Of a DNA stretch of 64,000 nt, positions 12,111-23,030 are shown piece after piece. This DNA is from Ceratodon purpureus. Its lineage: Eukaryota; Streptophyta; Bryopsida; Pseudoditrichales; Ditrichaceae. The DNA is taken from contig CM026426.1 in the NCBI GenBank assembly GCA_014871385.1, forward strand, positions 68,812,674 through 68,876,673. The letters are read 5' to 3'. Both the position numbers and the translations under genes were made by a program. Position 1 is the first letter of the stretch. Each line of letters begins with the position of its first letter. Under the pieces are notes generated by a model. The model was not told where the DNA came from and did no database searches. It saw only the letters and a list, made by a program, of their open reading frames with translations.

Positions 12111-12132
12111 AATAGGGGTGTTCAGAGCACAC
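12111..12132 (+). repeat. Isolated end of the foldback-type MITE family
   Basis: The stretch beginning AATAGGGGTGTTCAGAGCAC matches, base for base over about 20 bp, the complement of the right end of the foldback element at 58241-58591. The match stops at about 12132, so this is a solo end or a relic of the same family 46 kb away. Confidence 0.55.
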
Positions 12133-12264
12133 CTAATATCCGGAGCCTCATGGACGCAGCAACAGCAGAGCGCTCTGCCACGGTTTATCCTCATCTCTTT
12201 TCATCCACGGAAGCCAAGTTGGTTTGCCATGATGCTGCAGCTCATTGACCTGCAATCCTTCCTA

Positions 12265-12662
12265 AGGTATACACACCCATGACCGATAATGAACCCATGA
12301 CTGATATGTAGACTTCCCTATTGCAGAGCAATGGAAAACCAGTAACCGATAATTGATGAATAGTAGATTTAGGATGCATCCTCCAATAGAATACCTCTGT
12401 GAGTGTTATGGACATGCTGTTGTTCACTACTCTTGTTGTTGTCGGTCATTGGTACACCTATATGTCAGTCATGGGTCAATGCCACTTTTGGACAAAAAAA
12501 TTTGTAGTAATTTGAATTTTACTGAATTAATTTTGAAAAAATGCTCATTCTTCATGAACCTTATGATACTACCCACGAAAAATAACTCCATAATGAAAAC
12601 CCAAGATTTACTATGCTAAAATGCTTGAGTTATCGGTCATAGCCTCATAGGTGTGTATACCT
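12265..12662. mobile_element. 398-bp MITE with terminal inverted repeats and TA duplication
   Basis: The left end AGGTATACACACC is mirrored by GGTGTGTATACCT at the right end. Further in, ATGACCGATAA on the left is mirrored by TTATCGGTCAT on the right (12630-12640). Both ends are flanked by TA (12263-12264 and 12663-12664), as expected for Tc1/mariner-like or other TA-inserting elements. Inside, CCCATGACYGATA occurs twice near the left end, and an inverted relative (CAGTCATGGGTCA) lies near 12466. There is no coding capacity, so it would be moved by a transposase elsewhere. It sits about 350 bp upstream of the arginase start and may overlap its promoter. Confidence 0.7.
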
Positions 12663-12664
12663 TA

Positions 12665-13018
12665 ATGATCCATGAATCACGTTTCATGTGTGACATGGCC
12701 GCACGACCCATGAAGGTGTTCCTTCGTGAACCCAAATTCTGTGTTGTCTTCGAAATTCACACCATATCTCATCGTTTTCGCCTGGTTTCATGGCCAGGGA
12801 TGAGTTTTTTGGGAATTGGGTTTGTTTCCTTTTAGCTTTTGTTTGGTCATCTGATATGTTGGTGCAAGGTTGCAGGAGCTCGACTGAGCTGTTGTGGTTT
12901 TGAGGTTGAGATTCTCGTTGAGTTTTGAATTTTGTGGAATTTGTGGAATTTTGTGGGATTTTGAGGGATTTGGTGGATGATCGGAGGTTTTGGAGTCTTG
13001 GGAGGAGTTGATTAGGGC
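12665..13018 (+). promoter_or_regulatory. Arginase upstream region and 5' leader
   Basis: This 350-bp interval lies between the MITE and the arginase start codon. The last 150 bp are T/G-rich with TTTTGTGGAATTTGTGGAATTTTGTGGGATT repeats of about 12 bp, a likely transcribed leader. No clear TATA box was identified. The MITE end directly abuts this region. Confidence 0.4.
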
Positions 13019-14428
13019 GTGGAGATGAGGAGGGCGGGTGGGAGTTTGTGGAGGGCGAGAGCAGGATTGGGAGGTGCGTTGCAATCCCAGTTGCAACCCC
13101 AGCATGCGAGATCATACGCGAGGTCAGTGGTGTTGTCGGAAGAGGAGGGGCAGCAGCGCGTTGTCGAGGCTTCGCTGACGTTGGTGCGGGAGCTTGCGCG
13201 CCTCAAGGCCGATCATGTTCGCAAGCGTGGTGGCGCCATTGCCACTAGTTGCATGCTTGGAGTTCCCTTGGGTCACAATTCCTCATTCCTCCAGGTACGT
13301 CACTTCCCCAATCCCATCTCTCACAACCAAATCAAAATCACCGTTAGAAATCGCTTGAAATTGTTCAGGGCTCATGCTATTCGTTCCATCCAAAATCCAG
13401 TTCTTAACCCAACCAGAGCCCTTCCAGATGCGATGCTATGCTTGATCTCACGAGGGTTATGTTTTGAGATGTGATGATACTATGGATAAGACATGTTGAT
13501 GCGATTTGCGTCTGGGTTTTGTCGAATTGGGTTGGGATTTTGCCCTGGATTGCAGAAGCGGTCGGTGGGGATGTCAGTTAGAATGCAATGTACTATAGAA
13601 GAATATCTAACTGACAACAGTATTTGGTTGATATTTTAGGGTCCAGCATTCTCTCCTCCGCGAATCCGTGAGGCGATCTGGTGCGGCAGTACAAATTCCA
13701 CCACCGAGACAGGGAAGCAGCTGGAGGATGTTCGGGTGCTCACCGACGTCGGCGACGTGCCCATCCAGGAGATGCGGGGATGCGGCCTCCCGGACGAGAA
13801 GCTCATGCGCACCATCACGGACTCGGTGAAGCTCGTGATGGACGAGCCCCCTCTGCGGCCCTTGGTCTTGGGAGGCGACCATTCGATCTCATTCCCTGTT
13901 GTGCGTGCGGTTTCGGAGTTTCTCGGGGGGCCTGTGGACATCCTCCACATTGACGCGCACCCGGACATATACCACGCGTTCGAGGGGAAGCACTACTCGC
14001 ATGCGTCTCCTTTCGCTCGCATTATGGAAGGTGGCCATGCCCGGCGGCTCATCCAAGTGGGGTTGCGGTCAATAACCCAAGAGCAGCGTGATCAAGCGAA
14101 GAAGTTTGGAGTGGAGCAGCATGAGATGCGAACATGGAGCCAGGACCGGGAGAAGCTTGAGAATCTTCATCTCGGCGAGGGCGTCAAAGGCGTGTACATC
14201 TCCATTGATGTGGATTGCCTCGACCCCGCATACGCTCCCGGCGTTTCACACATCGAGCCTGGTGGTCTCTCGTTCCGTGATGTCATGAACATCGTGCAGA
14301 ATTTGAAGGGGGACATCGTAGGCTGCGATGTGGTTGAGTTTAACCCTCAAAGGGATACTGTGGATGGGATGACTGCTATGGTTGCCGCGAAGCTCGTCCG
14401 GGAGCTTTGTGCGAAGATGTCCAAGTGA
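13019..14428 (+). CDS. ARGAH: Arginase, mitochondrial (two exons)
   Basis: Arginase hydrolyses arginine to ornithine and urea, the main route of nitrogen release from stored arginine in plant mitochondria. Two exons (13019-13294, 13640-14428) join in phase 0 through a 345-bp GT-AG intron (CCAG/GTACGT ... TTTTAG/GGTCCA) to give 354 residues, the usual plant length. Residues 1-35 are rich in Arg, Ala and Gly with few acids, as in a mitochondrial presequence; ATG at 13025 is an alternative start. Binuclear manganese motifs are all present: GGDHSISFPV, DILHIDAHPDIY and SIDVDCLDPAYAPG. Plant signatures KGVYISIDVDCLDPAYAPG and EFNPQRDTVDGMTAMVA are nearly canonical. No stop or frameshift was seen. 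Agmatinase is the nearest alternative family, but the plant arginase-type C-terminus argues for arginase. A single intron is fewer than in seed-plant arginases, which have several. Confidence 0.93.
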
Positions 14429-15586
14429 TTTTTTGGTAACGATTTTTGCGAGCTAATCTTGATTATGTTTTTCCTTTGGGTAGATGAGTAGCTTTCAACA
14501 TCCCTGGTTAGCGTCTGTGTTATGGAATTTAGATTCTTCAAGGGTATACGAATTGTTTTGTAAGGCTAATCTTGGTGGAGAGCTCAGCTACTTATGCTGA
14601 TCTTTCCGGTGACTGGAGAATCTGTGCAGTAGGCTACATGATGGAATTACTGTAGGGATATATGATGTTAAGGGATTATTTGTTGGCGAATCCAGTAGGT
14701 GAGACCACCTCGTGGTTTTTGAGGAAGATTATAGATGCTCGATATTTTGTTCTGTTGGCTCAAAGTCATCAGAACAGCAAGATCAATATGGTAGTCAAGT
14801 GTACAAAGTGTCATGGGTTGCAACGATGCAATACGGTCAGGTTCATAGCTATGAACGCAACCTCAGGTTTTGGTCGTAATAAAAATGTTCGACTAAATTT
14901 GTTGCCAGGTTTACACTCCTGATGCTTATATCATTTTGTGACTGTGCAATGGAGTATTGATTTGTGTCTCATTATTGTCCGAGTTAGATCTGAGGAGGGA
15001 ATCCATGCTTCACTGGTTTGTATAAAGACCCTGTTGCACCCCTGGATTGAAATCCTATGTTATCTTTGCGCTGCTCAGATGACTAAATACTTCACTGGCC
15101 AATGATGTGGTCACTGAGAGTATGCAACTAAGAACAGCTCACGATCCATGAGAAAGTGAACTTCAAGTATTGAGAGAAGAGTTGAGAGTTGATTCACAGT
15201 CCAAGAGTTTGCAAACAAATTGGAACAAATAAACCAGAACACGTACCAACTTTAATACTTTAGGTATAAGGAACACGGTAGTGTATAACAAAACTCTATG
15301 TTCTTCTCAGTTCTATTCTCAACATGAGCTATATACACAACAGTAAGATGTGAAATTCTAACACCTCTGACGGCATGGCTATTGACAAGGGCCGCCATTG
15401 TATCAACCAAACTGTGCAGGTTACTTGGCCATCAATCATAGTCTAAGCTACTCCTGGTCTTGGGTCTATGATTGATGGCCCAGCATACAAACTCATTGCA
15501 AACCTGTGTAGACTCGAGTTATATCCTTCCCTTGTCATTGCTAAGTCGATGGACAAAAAGTTTATAAAAACTAGGATAACAAATTA
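14429..15586. other. Arginase 3' region and intergenic, no gene
   Basis: The arginase and histone deacetylase genes converge here (stop codons at 14426-14428 and 15587-15589). The first few hundred bases are T-rich and probably the arginase 3' untranslated region. No further coding frame or repeat could be supported. Confidence 0.5.
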
Positions 15587-18500
15587 TCAAGATTTCACTT
15601 CTGGGGCACCGCTTGGAAGCGAAATGAGGCGCTTGGCAGCAAGATTTGTGATCGAGTCAGCAATTACACGGGCGCTTGTCTTCATGTAACCCCCTTCGCA
15701 ATGCGGAACAAGGCATGTCAGGACATGAAAACTTGAACATGAGTAAAATATTTTACGAAAGAATCAGCGAGTCGGTTTTCAGGGAATTATACAGATTATG
15801 GATGGATAGGATAGCGGCGATATACCTGAAGTCAGCATGATAACTGGGGCATTCTGATCTTTGGCAAATTGGAAGACCATTTCGTCTCGTTGCTTTACTC
15901 CTTCTGGTGACACCTGAAGCCAAAGAGATATAATGTCATCGACAATCTCCGATCAATGTGTGGTAACACAACCATGGAGTATAGACAAAGGTTCAAGGAA
16001 GTTAGAGAACCTTACAAGAAGTCTGCCTAGAGGATCGCCCTCAAGGACGTCAGTTCCGGCATTATACACAACCAACTCTGGTTTGAAGATATTTTCAGCT
16101 TTCTGTATTCCACAGTTACAAAGCAATCAAGTTCTTCTTCGAACGATTCATATTGATTTCAAGAAACTTGTGTTCAGCAATTCAACAGCCGCAGTGTTTG
16201 AAATATTCTAGCTACGAATTCTGGCGAAGAAATACTCAGCAGTAAGGTATTTATCGCTTGAGATCGTCATGAGACCTGAATGTATACTGAGTTCAAGAAT
16301 GTCTCACCTTCAACTCTTGACTCAGTAGTGCTAGGTACTTCTCGGTTGTTGTGAAGCTCTGCTCAATTATCGGTTATCACAACAGATTAGTCGTCCGAAG
16401 CATACGTGTGCTAAAAAAGGGCATATCTCCGTGTCTGAATATCAATTTAGACCCACGGAGCCATAAAATCTATTTAAATTCGTGTTACTAAATCTATGTT
16501 ACAACAACAGATCTCTACGAAACAAAAACAAATACCGAATGTCAAACCTAAAGAGAGAGTAGTGAATACTTTCAAAGCAACTGGCTGATTTATCCGTTTC
16601 TTAGCTTCGAAGTCCTGCACATAAATAATCACCCCAATGTAAATTCCCCAGATCTTGCAACAGATAAACAGGCGTTTTACTTTTTTGTCACTTTAGATTT
16701 CATGAAAATAAATATTAAATAGCGATCACGTCAATTTAGAAACATGTTCCAAATCTAAGGAAAAAAGAATTATACCCGCGGATAGATGTCTGTGTTGTAC
16801 AAGTCAATGATGTAGACTCTGTCTGAACTCCGTTTCCATCACAGCAACTCAAATAATTCAGTCAAGGACAACTCAAATATATGATCGAGTATTGACCCCT
16901 TCCAAGTCTGCTTTGAAAGTAGACACCGAATAGTTGTGAGGTAAATGCAACTGTGTAAAGAAAAATACTACAGAATCATGATATAGATGCAATATACTGA
17001 ATGTGACAGAATATGATCTTCTAAAGATAGGAGAGTATTACCGTCATTCATGAAGTCCCTTGCGTGTCCATTACCTTGGTGGGCATCTAGGTCAATAATC
17101 ATCACTCTGGTAGTTCCCTTTCCATACAAAACATCAATTAAAAGGGTAATGTACAAAGCAAGACGTAACTCGTCTAGATTAAATCGAACTGCAAATTCAG
17201 AACTAGCAACTAGTAAATCCAGAACGTTTGCATTCTCGATGTTTATTTCTCACCAACAATGTCTTAAATGGGGACAAAATAAACTTCAATGATATTCTCT
17301 AGGTTTAACAAAGAGAGGTTTCTCGGCACCTTGTGATAGCCAGACGTGTGTATGCAAATTGGATGGCTAAAGTGATGTCCGCATAGGCACAAAACCCACC
17401 GCCCTCGTTGGCACAACAGTGGTGAAATCCACCTCCAATATTTATGGCCCAGCCTCTCTCTTTGGCTAACTTTGCACTAAGTATTGTCCCACCTACCTGC
17501 TCACAGCACGAAAAAATATATTCGACCCGGCAAATTTAAGCATCCTGACCAGGAGAAGTTGAAATGAGCTGGCACTTTTAACAGGAATCAATTTTATAGA
17601 GTAGAGAGCCTTCAATTGGGGTGAAATTTACCTGTTTTCGGAAGGGCTGAAGGACTTTCCACTGCACTAGAAAGTTCGGCAGAAGCGCTATTGGTGGCAC
17701 CTGGTTATTTATGACCAGACTTAGAATGTCTTGAACTGAAATCATGAACTGGGCTGTAAAGTCCTTTATAAACACTTAAGTTTTGACTCTGGATAACAAA
17801 GCAAGGATGGGTGCAGGATCTCAATGGAAATGAGTGCAGACTGAATCGGGAGCAAGCATAACAAGTTACCTCTGCAATTTCTGTCACAACCGAACTGCTC
17901 TTTAAGCTGTCTAGGTATTTTTCAGTGTGTACCTGTAATCGGTGCGACAGACCTGCGTCAATTGAACTGTTGACAACAATCTACATAATATATAAAAATA
18001 TACAGATATAATTACAAAGAAAAAGGACACTTTAACCTTCTTCGATGAGCTCGCTTACCATGTACAGTCTCCTCACCGGAACTTAAACCCTAAACCCTTG
18101 TTCAATCACTCACTAACTCAAGGAGAAAATGTGTTTTCTTACAAGCGAAACCTACATAGTAATGAAACGGATAAAAAAATGGGGTGACATAACATACCAC
18201 GAGAAGATCATCCCTAGTAGCCTCAAGAGGTTCCACTATGCGTTTCCGTTTCAGAACTCCCTCATCTGCGAGGAATTTTTGTATGCGGCCCCATTTCGAT
18301 GCATCAAAAGGATGTCTGCAGACCATTGGGGAAACACCACTCAGATATTTTACAACGCTTGGAACTTGCTCGCTAAAGTATTTCAATTTTTCTGTTGGTG
18401 CAGTGTCAGCATGGTAACCTTACAAAACTTGAAGTATTTCCATTAGCATCTTATTTGCAACTACTTTTCACGAAAATTTCAGTTGAAAATATGAGTACGA

Positions 18501-18923
18501 GAGTGATGAGAAAATGACAGTAACTTGCACAGATTTTTTACACTGTAAATGTTACAATTCCTTTGCACTTGCAAATGATAGGCAAGGTGACGAATGAGGA
18601 TTAGGGATCCAGGAAAGAGCCTCACAGCTTTTCAATGCCCAGAAATGAGATGTTATAAGAACTTGAATACACGACCGGATCCTGCATCCAGTTAAAATGC
18701 AAAATGTATCAAGACCACATACAAAAAATAGATTCAAGGAGCAGTACATTTCAATCCTTGTCACTAATGTTCCCTCCCAACAATTCAGACTGGAAGATGG
18801 AAAAATGCAAATTAGTACAAAACTTGCCTTCTCGTCCGGAGGTACATCGAAGTAGAGTTTACTGGCCTCAATACGCTGCTTCTGCTTCACTTGGTCTCCT
18901 TCCAAGCTCACAGACGATGCCAT
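15587..18923 (-). CDS. HDA2: Class IV histone deacetylase (HDA2/HDAC11 type), 13 exons
   Basis: Zinc-dependent deacetylase of the class IV (HDAC11-like) group, expected to remove acetyl groups from histones or other lysines. Thirteen exons join in frame to 352 residues: 18923-18828, 18681-18626, 18315-18198, 17932-17870, 17700-17632, 17496-17330, 17106-17042, 16822-16776, 16614-16570, 16358-16308, 16102-16016, 15913-15826 and 15693-15587. The catalytic core is complete: GGGFHHC (two His), MIIDLDAHQGNGH (Asp and His ligands), YNAGTDVLEGDPLG (Asp ligand) and MLTSGGY (Tyr). Other conserved blocks are LHPFDASKWGR and LPNFLVQWKVLQPFRKQ. The first intron has a GC donor (AAG/GCAAGT); the rest are GT-AG. 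An untranslated leader intron is likely (donor near 19383, acceptor near 18937). No break was seen, and the family match to Arabidopsis HDA2 is close throughout. Confidence 0.93.
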
Positions 18924-19844
18924 TGTCACTGCAAATTGTAACCGACACAGCACCCAGGTCAAACTCTCACCTTAAAACAATCCAACAAGAAGCAACTCAA
19001 TCATGACAACTACTGAAAAGTATGCGAATTTGAGGATCATACTCAAAAAACGAAACAACCAGGGAATGATATCTTCAAGGCTCCAGCTCCCAACGCTAAC
19101 TTCAAAGTCCAAAACCAATCCAAAACCCCCCAAAACTCCAACCCACGACTAAAAATTTCACCAGATCCTATCCACTGGACATAACCCGAGAGAGAAAATG
19201 CCCGAAATCATCGAAGTTCAAAAATCCAGAGTAGAGCTCAAAAAACGCTGAAACCCTCCAGATCCAAATAGATCGAGTTGATCAATCAATCATCAGAGCT
19301 ACCGAGCCACCTCGAAACAAACCAGAAGTAGGCAGATCAGTTCCAGATGACACAAAAAATCGTAAACATATCCGAAAGTATACCTGCACGACGATTCTCA
19401 GAGAGGAAAAATAACCTCAAGATGTTTTCGACTGTGGGCGAACTCCAGATTTGCACCATGGCTGTGCACTTGGGTCGAGCCTTCAAGTCCAACAATTCAC
19501 GTCCATGAAGACTCACACCTGGCCGCCACTGCCTGCAAATAGCACTCCGCTTCCCACATCTACCGATGCAGCAAAAGGGGTTGATTTTCGAAAGGTGGGA
19601 TCTACGGTTACGTAAAGTTTTGGATCCATTGCCACCCATTTTGCTTTATCCGGAGACGATTCGACGAGGAGCCTGCTCCCTTCATACGCAGCTCGGATTT
19701 GGTGCCGCCTTTGGAGAGACCCAAAAGTTCACAGGTTTGCATATCTCAGGAGAGATGCAAGATCGAGGTTTCAAGGCCAGGGAAGGGGACGTAGAGTGAC
19801 GAGTTGGAAGAGTTGTTGGGATTCGAGACTGTTTCTGAAGAACG
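18924..19844. promoter_or_regulatory. Shared divergent promoter region
   Basis: The histone deacetylase (minus) and the small membrane protein gene (plus) start 921 bp apart, head to head. Part of the interval is the deacetylase 5' leader with its probable intron (GCAG/GTATAC on the minus strand near 19383 to TTTGCAG near 18937). The actual core promoter therefore lies in about 19400-19840. No TATA box is evident. The arrangement suggests coordinated expression, but that is inference. Confidence 0.5.
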
Positions 19845-21887
19845 ATGGCTATGGCGCAAGCAGTTCTGGGAGGCCGAGGGCTGCACCTTCAGTGCTTTAG
19901 CACGTCCACATCGCTCAGAAGCGTCCGGCATCTCTCCGCTGCTGGGTCTGTCTCTGTGGTACTGTCCTCTCCACTAGCTCAGAAGGTTATGGAATTCGAG
20001 CATGTAGGAGGAGGAGATTGGCGTCTGGGTAGTTTCGATTGAAATAAATTGGTTGTTGCAGTTGATAGTGTGGAGGACATTACTGGATTTCGGTAACCAT
20101 CCGAAGTGGCGGTTGTCTCTGTCGTAGTAATGTTGGAGAATTTCCTTGAGGTTTTCATACTGGGGGGCAGAGATTTTGGGATGTTTCACCGGAGAGAGTC
20201 TGGTTCTTGCGGAGGCGGTAGCTGAATGTCGGCTGCTGCTTCTTCATCATCAACCTAAGCATGTTTTTGATATAACAGCAGACGACTATGTTGTGTGGAG
20301 ATACTGAAGGGATGGTATGTGATTGTAGGGCTCGTCAAGGGTGTCGAGCGGAAGCAGCCGCTATGTTCAGCTTATTAAAGCCTCAGGAGGATCAGAGAAG
20401 GTGATCTTTCTTGACTGAGCTTAGAAATGAGCAGGTTCTTTTGCTCACAAATGCACGATGTTTCGATAGTTTTTTTGGTTACTGAATGCTTGAATTTTTC
20501 AGTGATTGCGGAAGAGCTTCTACTAGGGCGATTCTATTTTGTCGGATTGGTCTTATTTTTCGACGCAGATTGTGAATGAGAGAGTATAAGATTGGATTTC
20601 AAGGTGAAGAGAGTGAACGGAGCATCTGTTCTGAGTCAGTGCATTAGACTTGGTAGTGAGCACCGCAATTGGTATGCAAACGATGTCGGTGCCATGTTTT
20701 TTTCTTATTCTTATCCTCAGCTCCTAGAAACTGTGGCCCCATGTTGAAGAACTGAGAATTTTCTTTAGGTTCGATGTAGTTGTCCATTTGGTACTGAAGG
20801 TCAATGATTTTAACTGATTTGGTTGCAGAATGATAAACCGAAAAGCCAAGGAGGGACAAGGCTGCTTTCAATCGCTCTTCCGATCCTAGCTACTATTGTC
20901 GTCACCAAGTCCACTGATACGTACTACAATGACAGTATTTTCATCGATACTCAAAATGACTGGATGATGCCGGAGGAGATGACAAAGAACTTGTGTATGT
21001 CAACCTTATTACTCACAGCTTGACTGATCTGGTAAATCAGCGTAGTTCGCAATATTTGGTTGAACGAGGATAGAATTCACGTTTGTTCCCACATGACAAG
21101 CTTGGTTTAGTAGGGACAACGTTATGTGCTTTGCTGCAGCTTTGGCTAATACTTGTAATGGGCTGTGGTGGCAGACATGCTTTTCGCAATGGTATTCTCC
21201 TGGGGATGCTGTGTGTTTGGATCCATGAATGTAAGTCATGCTCTCATCTGATTTGCATTGTGCAGTTATGTAATGAGGTTATCAAATTTAAGTTTATCTT
21301 GTTATGATTGCCTTCTGATCGTGAGCTACTTCCTATTCACTTGCTTGTTTTAACAGGATCCATTCTATGAAAGTGATGAATACCGTGGTCCTGGTGGAAA
21401 TGGAACCAATCACTGGATTTATGAAAGGGTTAGTTTTCGCTCCATAAGCACAGGAAGTGTGCATGGTCCTTCGCTACCTAGTTTAGAATAAGCTCGAAAT
21501 TTGGAGCATTTTAACAATGCCGTACGGCCGAATTATATCACGGGCTGGTGTGCTTTGCCTCCTTAGATGTTTTAGTCCCTTACATTATGTAAAGATTCTG
21601 GAACATCAGATACGATAACTCCAATTACCATGACTGAGAACTCCAAATAAGCATGCGTACTAGGAATTGATATGAGTTTCTCTGATTGGAGAATTGAGTT
21701 CGAAAATATAGAAAAGAGCCAAAGCATAACGCATGTGATGAAATGATTGGTTGTGCAGGAGGAGGCTCTGGAACAGGAGGCGAGGGAGGAACTCTTCAGG
21801 GAAGCCCTTGTCAAAGAGATCGAAGGCAAAGTTGGAGAGATGCGGGAGTTGGAACAAGGTGCGGACAAGGAAAAGGAGCTTGTTTAA
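19845..21887 (+). CDS. Small two-helix membrane protein, possibly mitochondrial
   Basis: Five exons join in frame: 19845-19985, 20829-20994, 21175-21230, 21357-21428 and 21759-21887, giving about 187 residues. Exon 1 encodes an Arg/Ser/Ala-rich leader (RSVRHLSAAG) like a mitochondrial or plastid transit peptide. Exon 2 has a hydrophobic helix (LLSIALPILATIVVT) after SQGGTR. Exon 3 has a second one (MLFAMVFSWGCCVFGSM). The tail is DPFYESDEYRGPGGNGTNHWIYER followed by a charged helix rich in Glu, Lys and Arg. This layout recalls accessory subunits of respiratory complexes, and I have a vague memory of a conserved plant protein with the same second helix and tail, but I cannot name it. The first exon is the least certain: its donor AAG/GTTATG is ordinary and the first intron is long (843 bp). 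The four downstream exons are well supported by phase and by their coherent protein. Confidence 0.7.
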
Positions 21888-22335
21888 GGCAACCTCCACC
21901 TTCATCATTTTGCAGAGCTTACACGCATAAAGGTAGTACACTTTAGGTTGAATCGCGAAGTAAAGTGCAGTCTATAGCTTATCTGAAATTAAGTGCAAAG
22001 ATTTGTATATTAGCTTAAACGATGTAATTCTATAGCGCTATACGGATAGCTTGATGTAATGATGGATCAAACTGGATATATGTCCGGTCTCAATTCTTCA
22101 ATTCTTGCACTTGTTTAAACGTCTTAGTAAATCATAACTCTTCGAAGTTGGATTCTCTCGAACTACTTTAGAGAAACTTCACTGATAGCCTCTGGTGTTT
22201 ACGTGACATCTCAGATAATAGGTCTACACACCCAGGATAGGTGTAAAAACTTCACAGTTATTTTCGAAAGAGAATGATTGTTACCGCAAAGTATTTTCGA
22301 GAGGTATTTTACATCATTTGAACAGAACTCATGGA
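21888..22335. other. 3' flank of the membrane protein gene, no gene
   Basis: AT-rich sequence with probable 3' untranslated region of the upstream gene. Nothing else could be supported before the kinase relic begins on the opposite strand. Confidence 0.5.
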
Positions 22336-22339
22336 TTCA

Positions 22340-23030
22340 GAGCTTTAGCAGATCCAGATGAACTCTATGTCAACCCTGATGAGCTCTCGTGAGAGTTCAA
22401 GCTCTCAGCACCGGTACAATTAGAATGACCAGAGTTTGAACTGTGTCGCTCATGATGCCGAGTCTTACTCCAAGCACCAACGTAATACTGCACCTTAGGC
22501 TTGGACGGCGGCAGAGACGCTATCAACTGCCCCACCTCCCCATCCACCATACACCGATGCACCACTCGCATAATAGGCCGAGCATCCGGGTTGGGGTGGC
22601 AGCACAACAATCCCAACTGGAACATCCACTTGCGTCGAACTCTGATCCCAACCTCGGGTCGGCCATGCTGAGCAGCTCTCCCCTCTCATGAGCATGCCAC
22701 ACACACTCCAGCAGATTTACCGGCTCAGCCTCGACATCGTCCTCATCTATAAAGTCCAAGCGAAGGCCTCCGGATGCAACTTCCAGAGCGAGAATGCCAA
22801 AGCTGTACACGTCAGATTTCTGTGTCACCTTCCCCTCTTGTGCCGTCTCCGGAGCCAAATACCCAAAAGTCCCAGCCACAGCCGGAGTCCTGCCCAGGTT
22901 GCTGTGGTTGTTAACCTTGCTAATCCGAAGTCACCAACGTGGGGATTGAACTCCTCGTCCAGAAGCATTGGCGGCCTTGATGTCTCGGTGGAGGATGCAC
23001 TCAGTCTGGTTCCACTTACTACTGTTCAAG
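22340..23030 (-). pseudogene. Lectin-receptor-like kinase relic (C-lobe only)
   Basis: The minus strand encodes, in order, ILHRDIKAAN (catalytic loop), a stretch with [19 protein letters not shown] (magnesium loop), [20 protein letters not shown] (activation and P+1 loops), [17 protein letters not shown], and [17 protein letters not shown] (C-lobe end). These are hallmarks of plant receptor-like kinases, closest to the L-type lectin group. The pieces lie in different frames: shifts are needed just after KAAN, after GLARL, and after LGSEFDAS. The N-lobe with its P-loop, any extracellular part and the membrane helix are missing upstream of about 23030. It is a decayed fragment of a host gene. 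A lectin-domain membrane protein without a kinase lies 24 kb away on the same strand. Confidence 0.8.

Noticed and set aside
12684-13115. Minus-strand 143-codon frame opposite the arginase start
   Set aside because: Overlaps the arginase leader and first exon in antisense; composition is Ser/Pro/Asn filler with no motif.
13607-13968. Antisense frames across arginase exon 2
   Set aside because: High GC third positions of the real gene keep the opposite strand open; the plus strand has all arginase motifs.
15933-16211. Plus-strand frame inside the deacetylase gene
   Set aside because: It overlaps deacetylase exon 11 and adjacent introns in antisense; the minus-strand exons account for the conserved residues.
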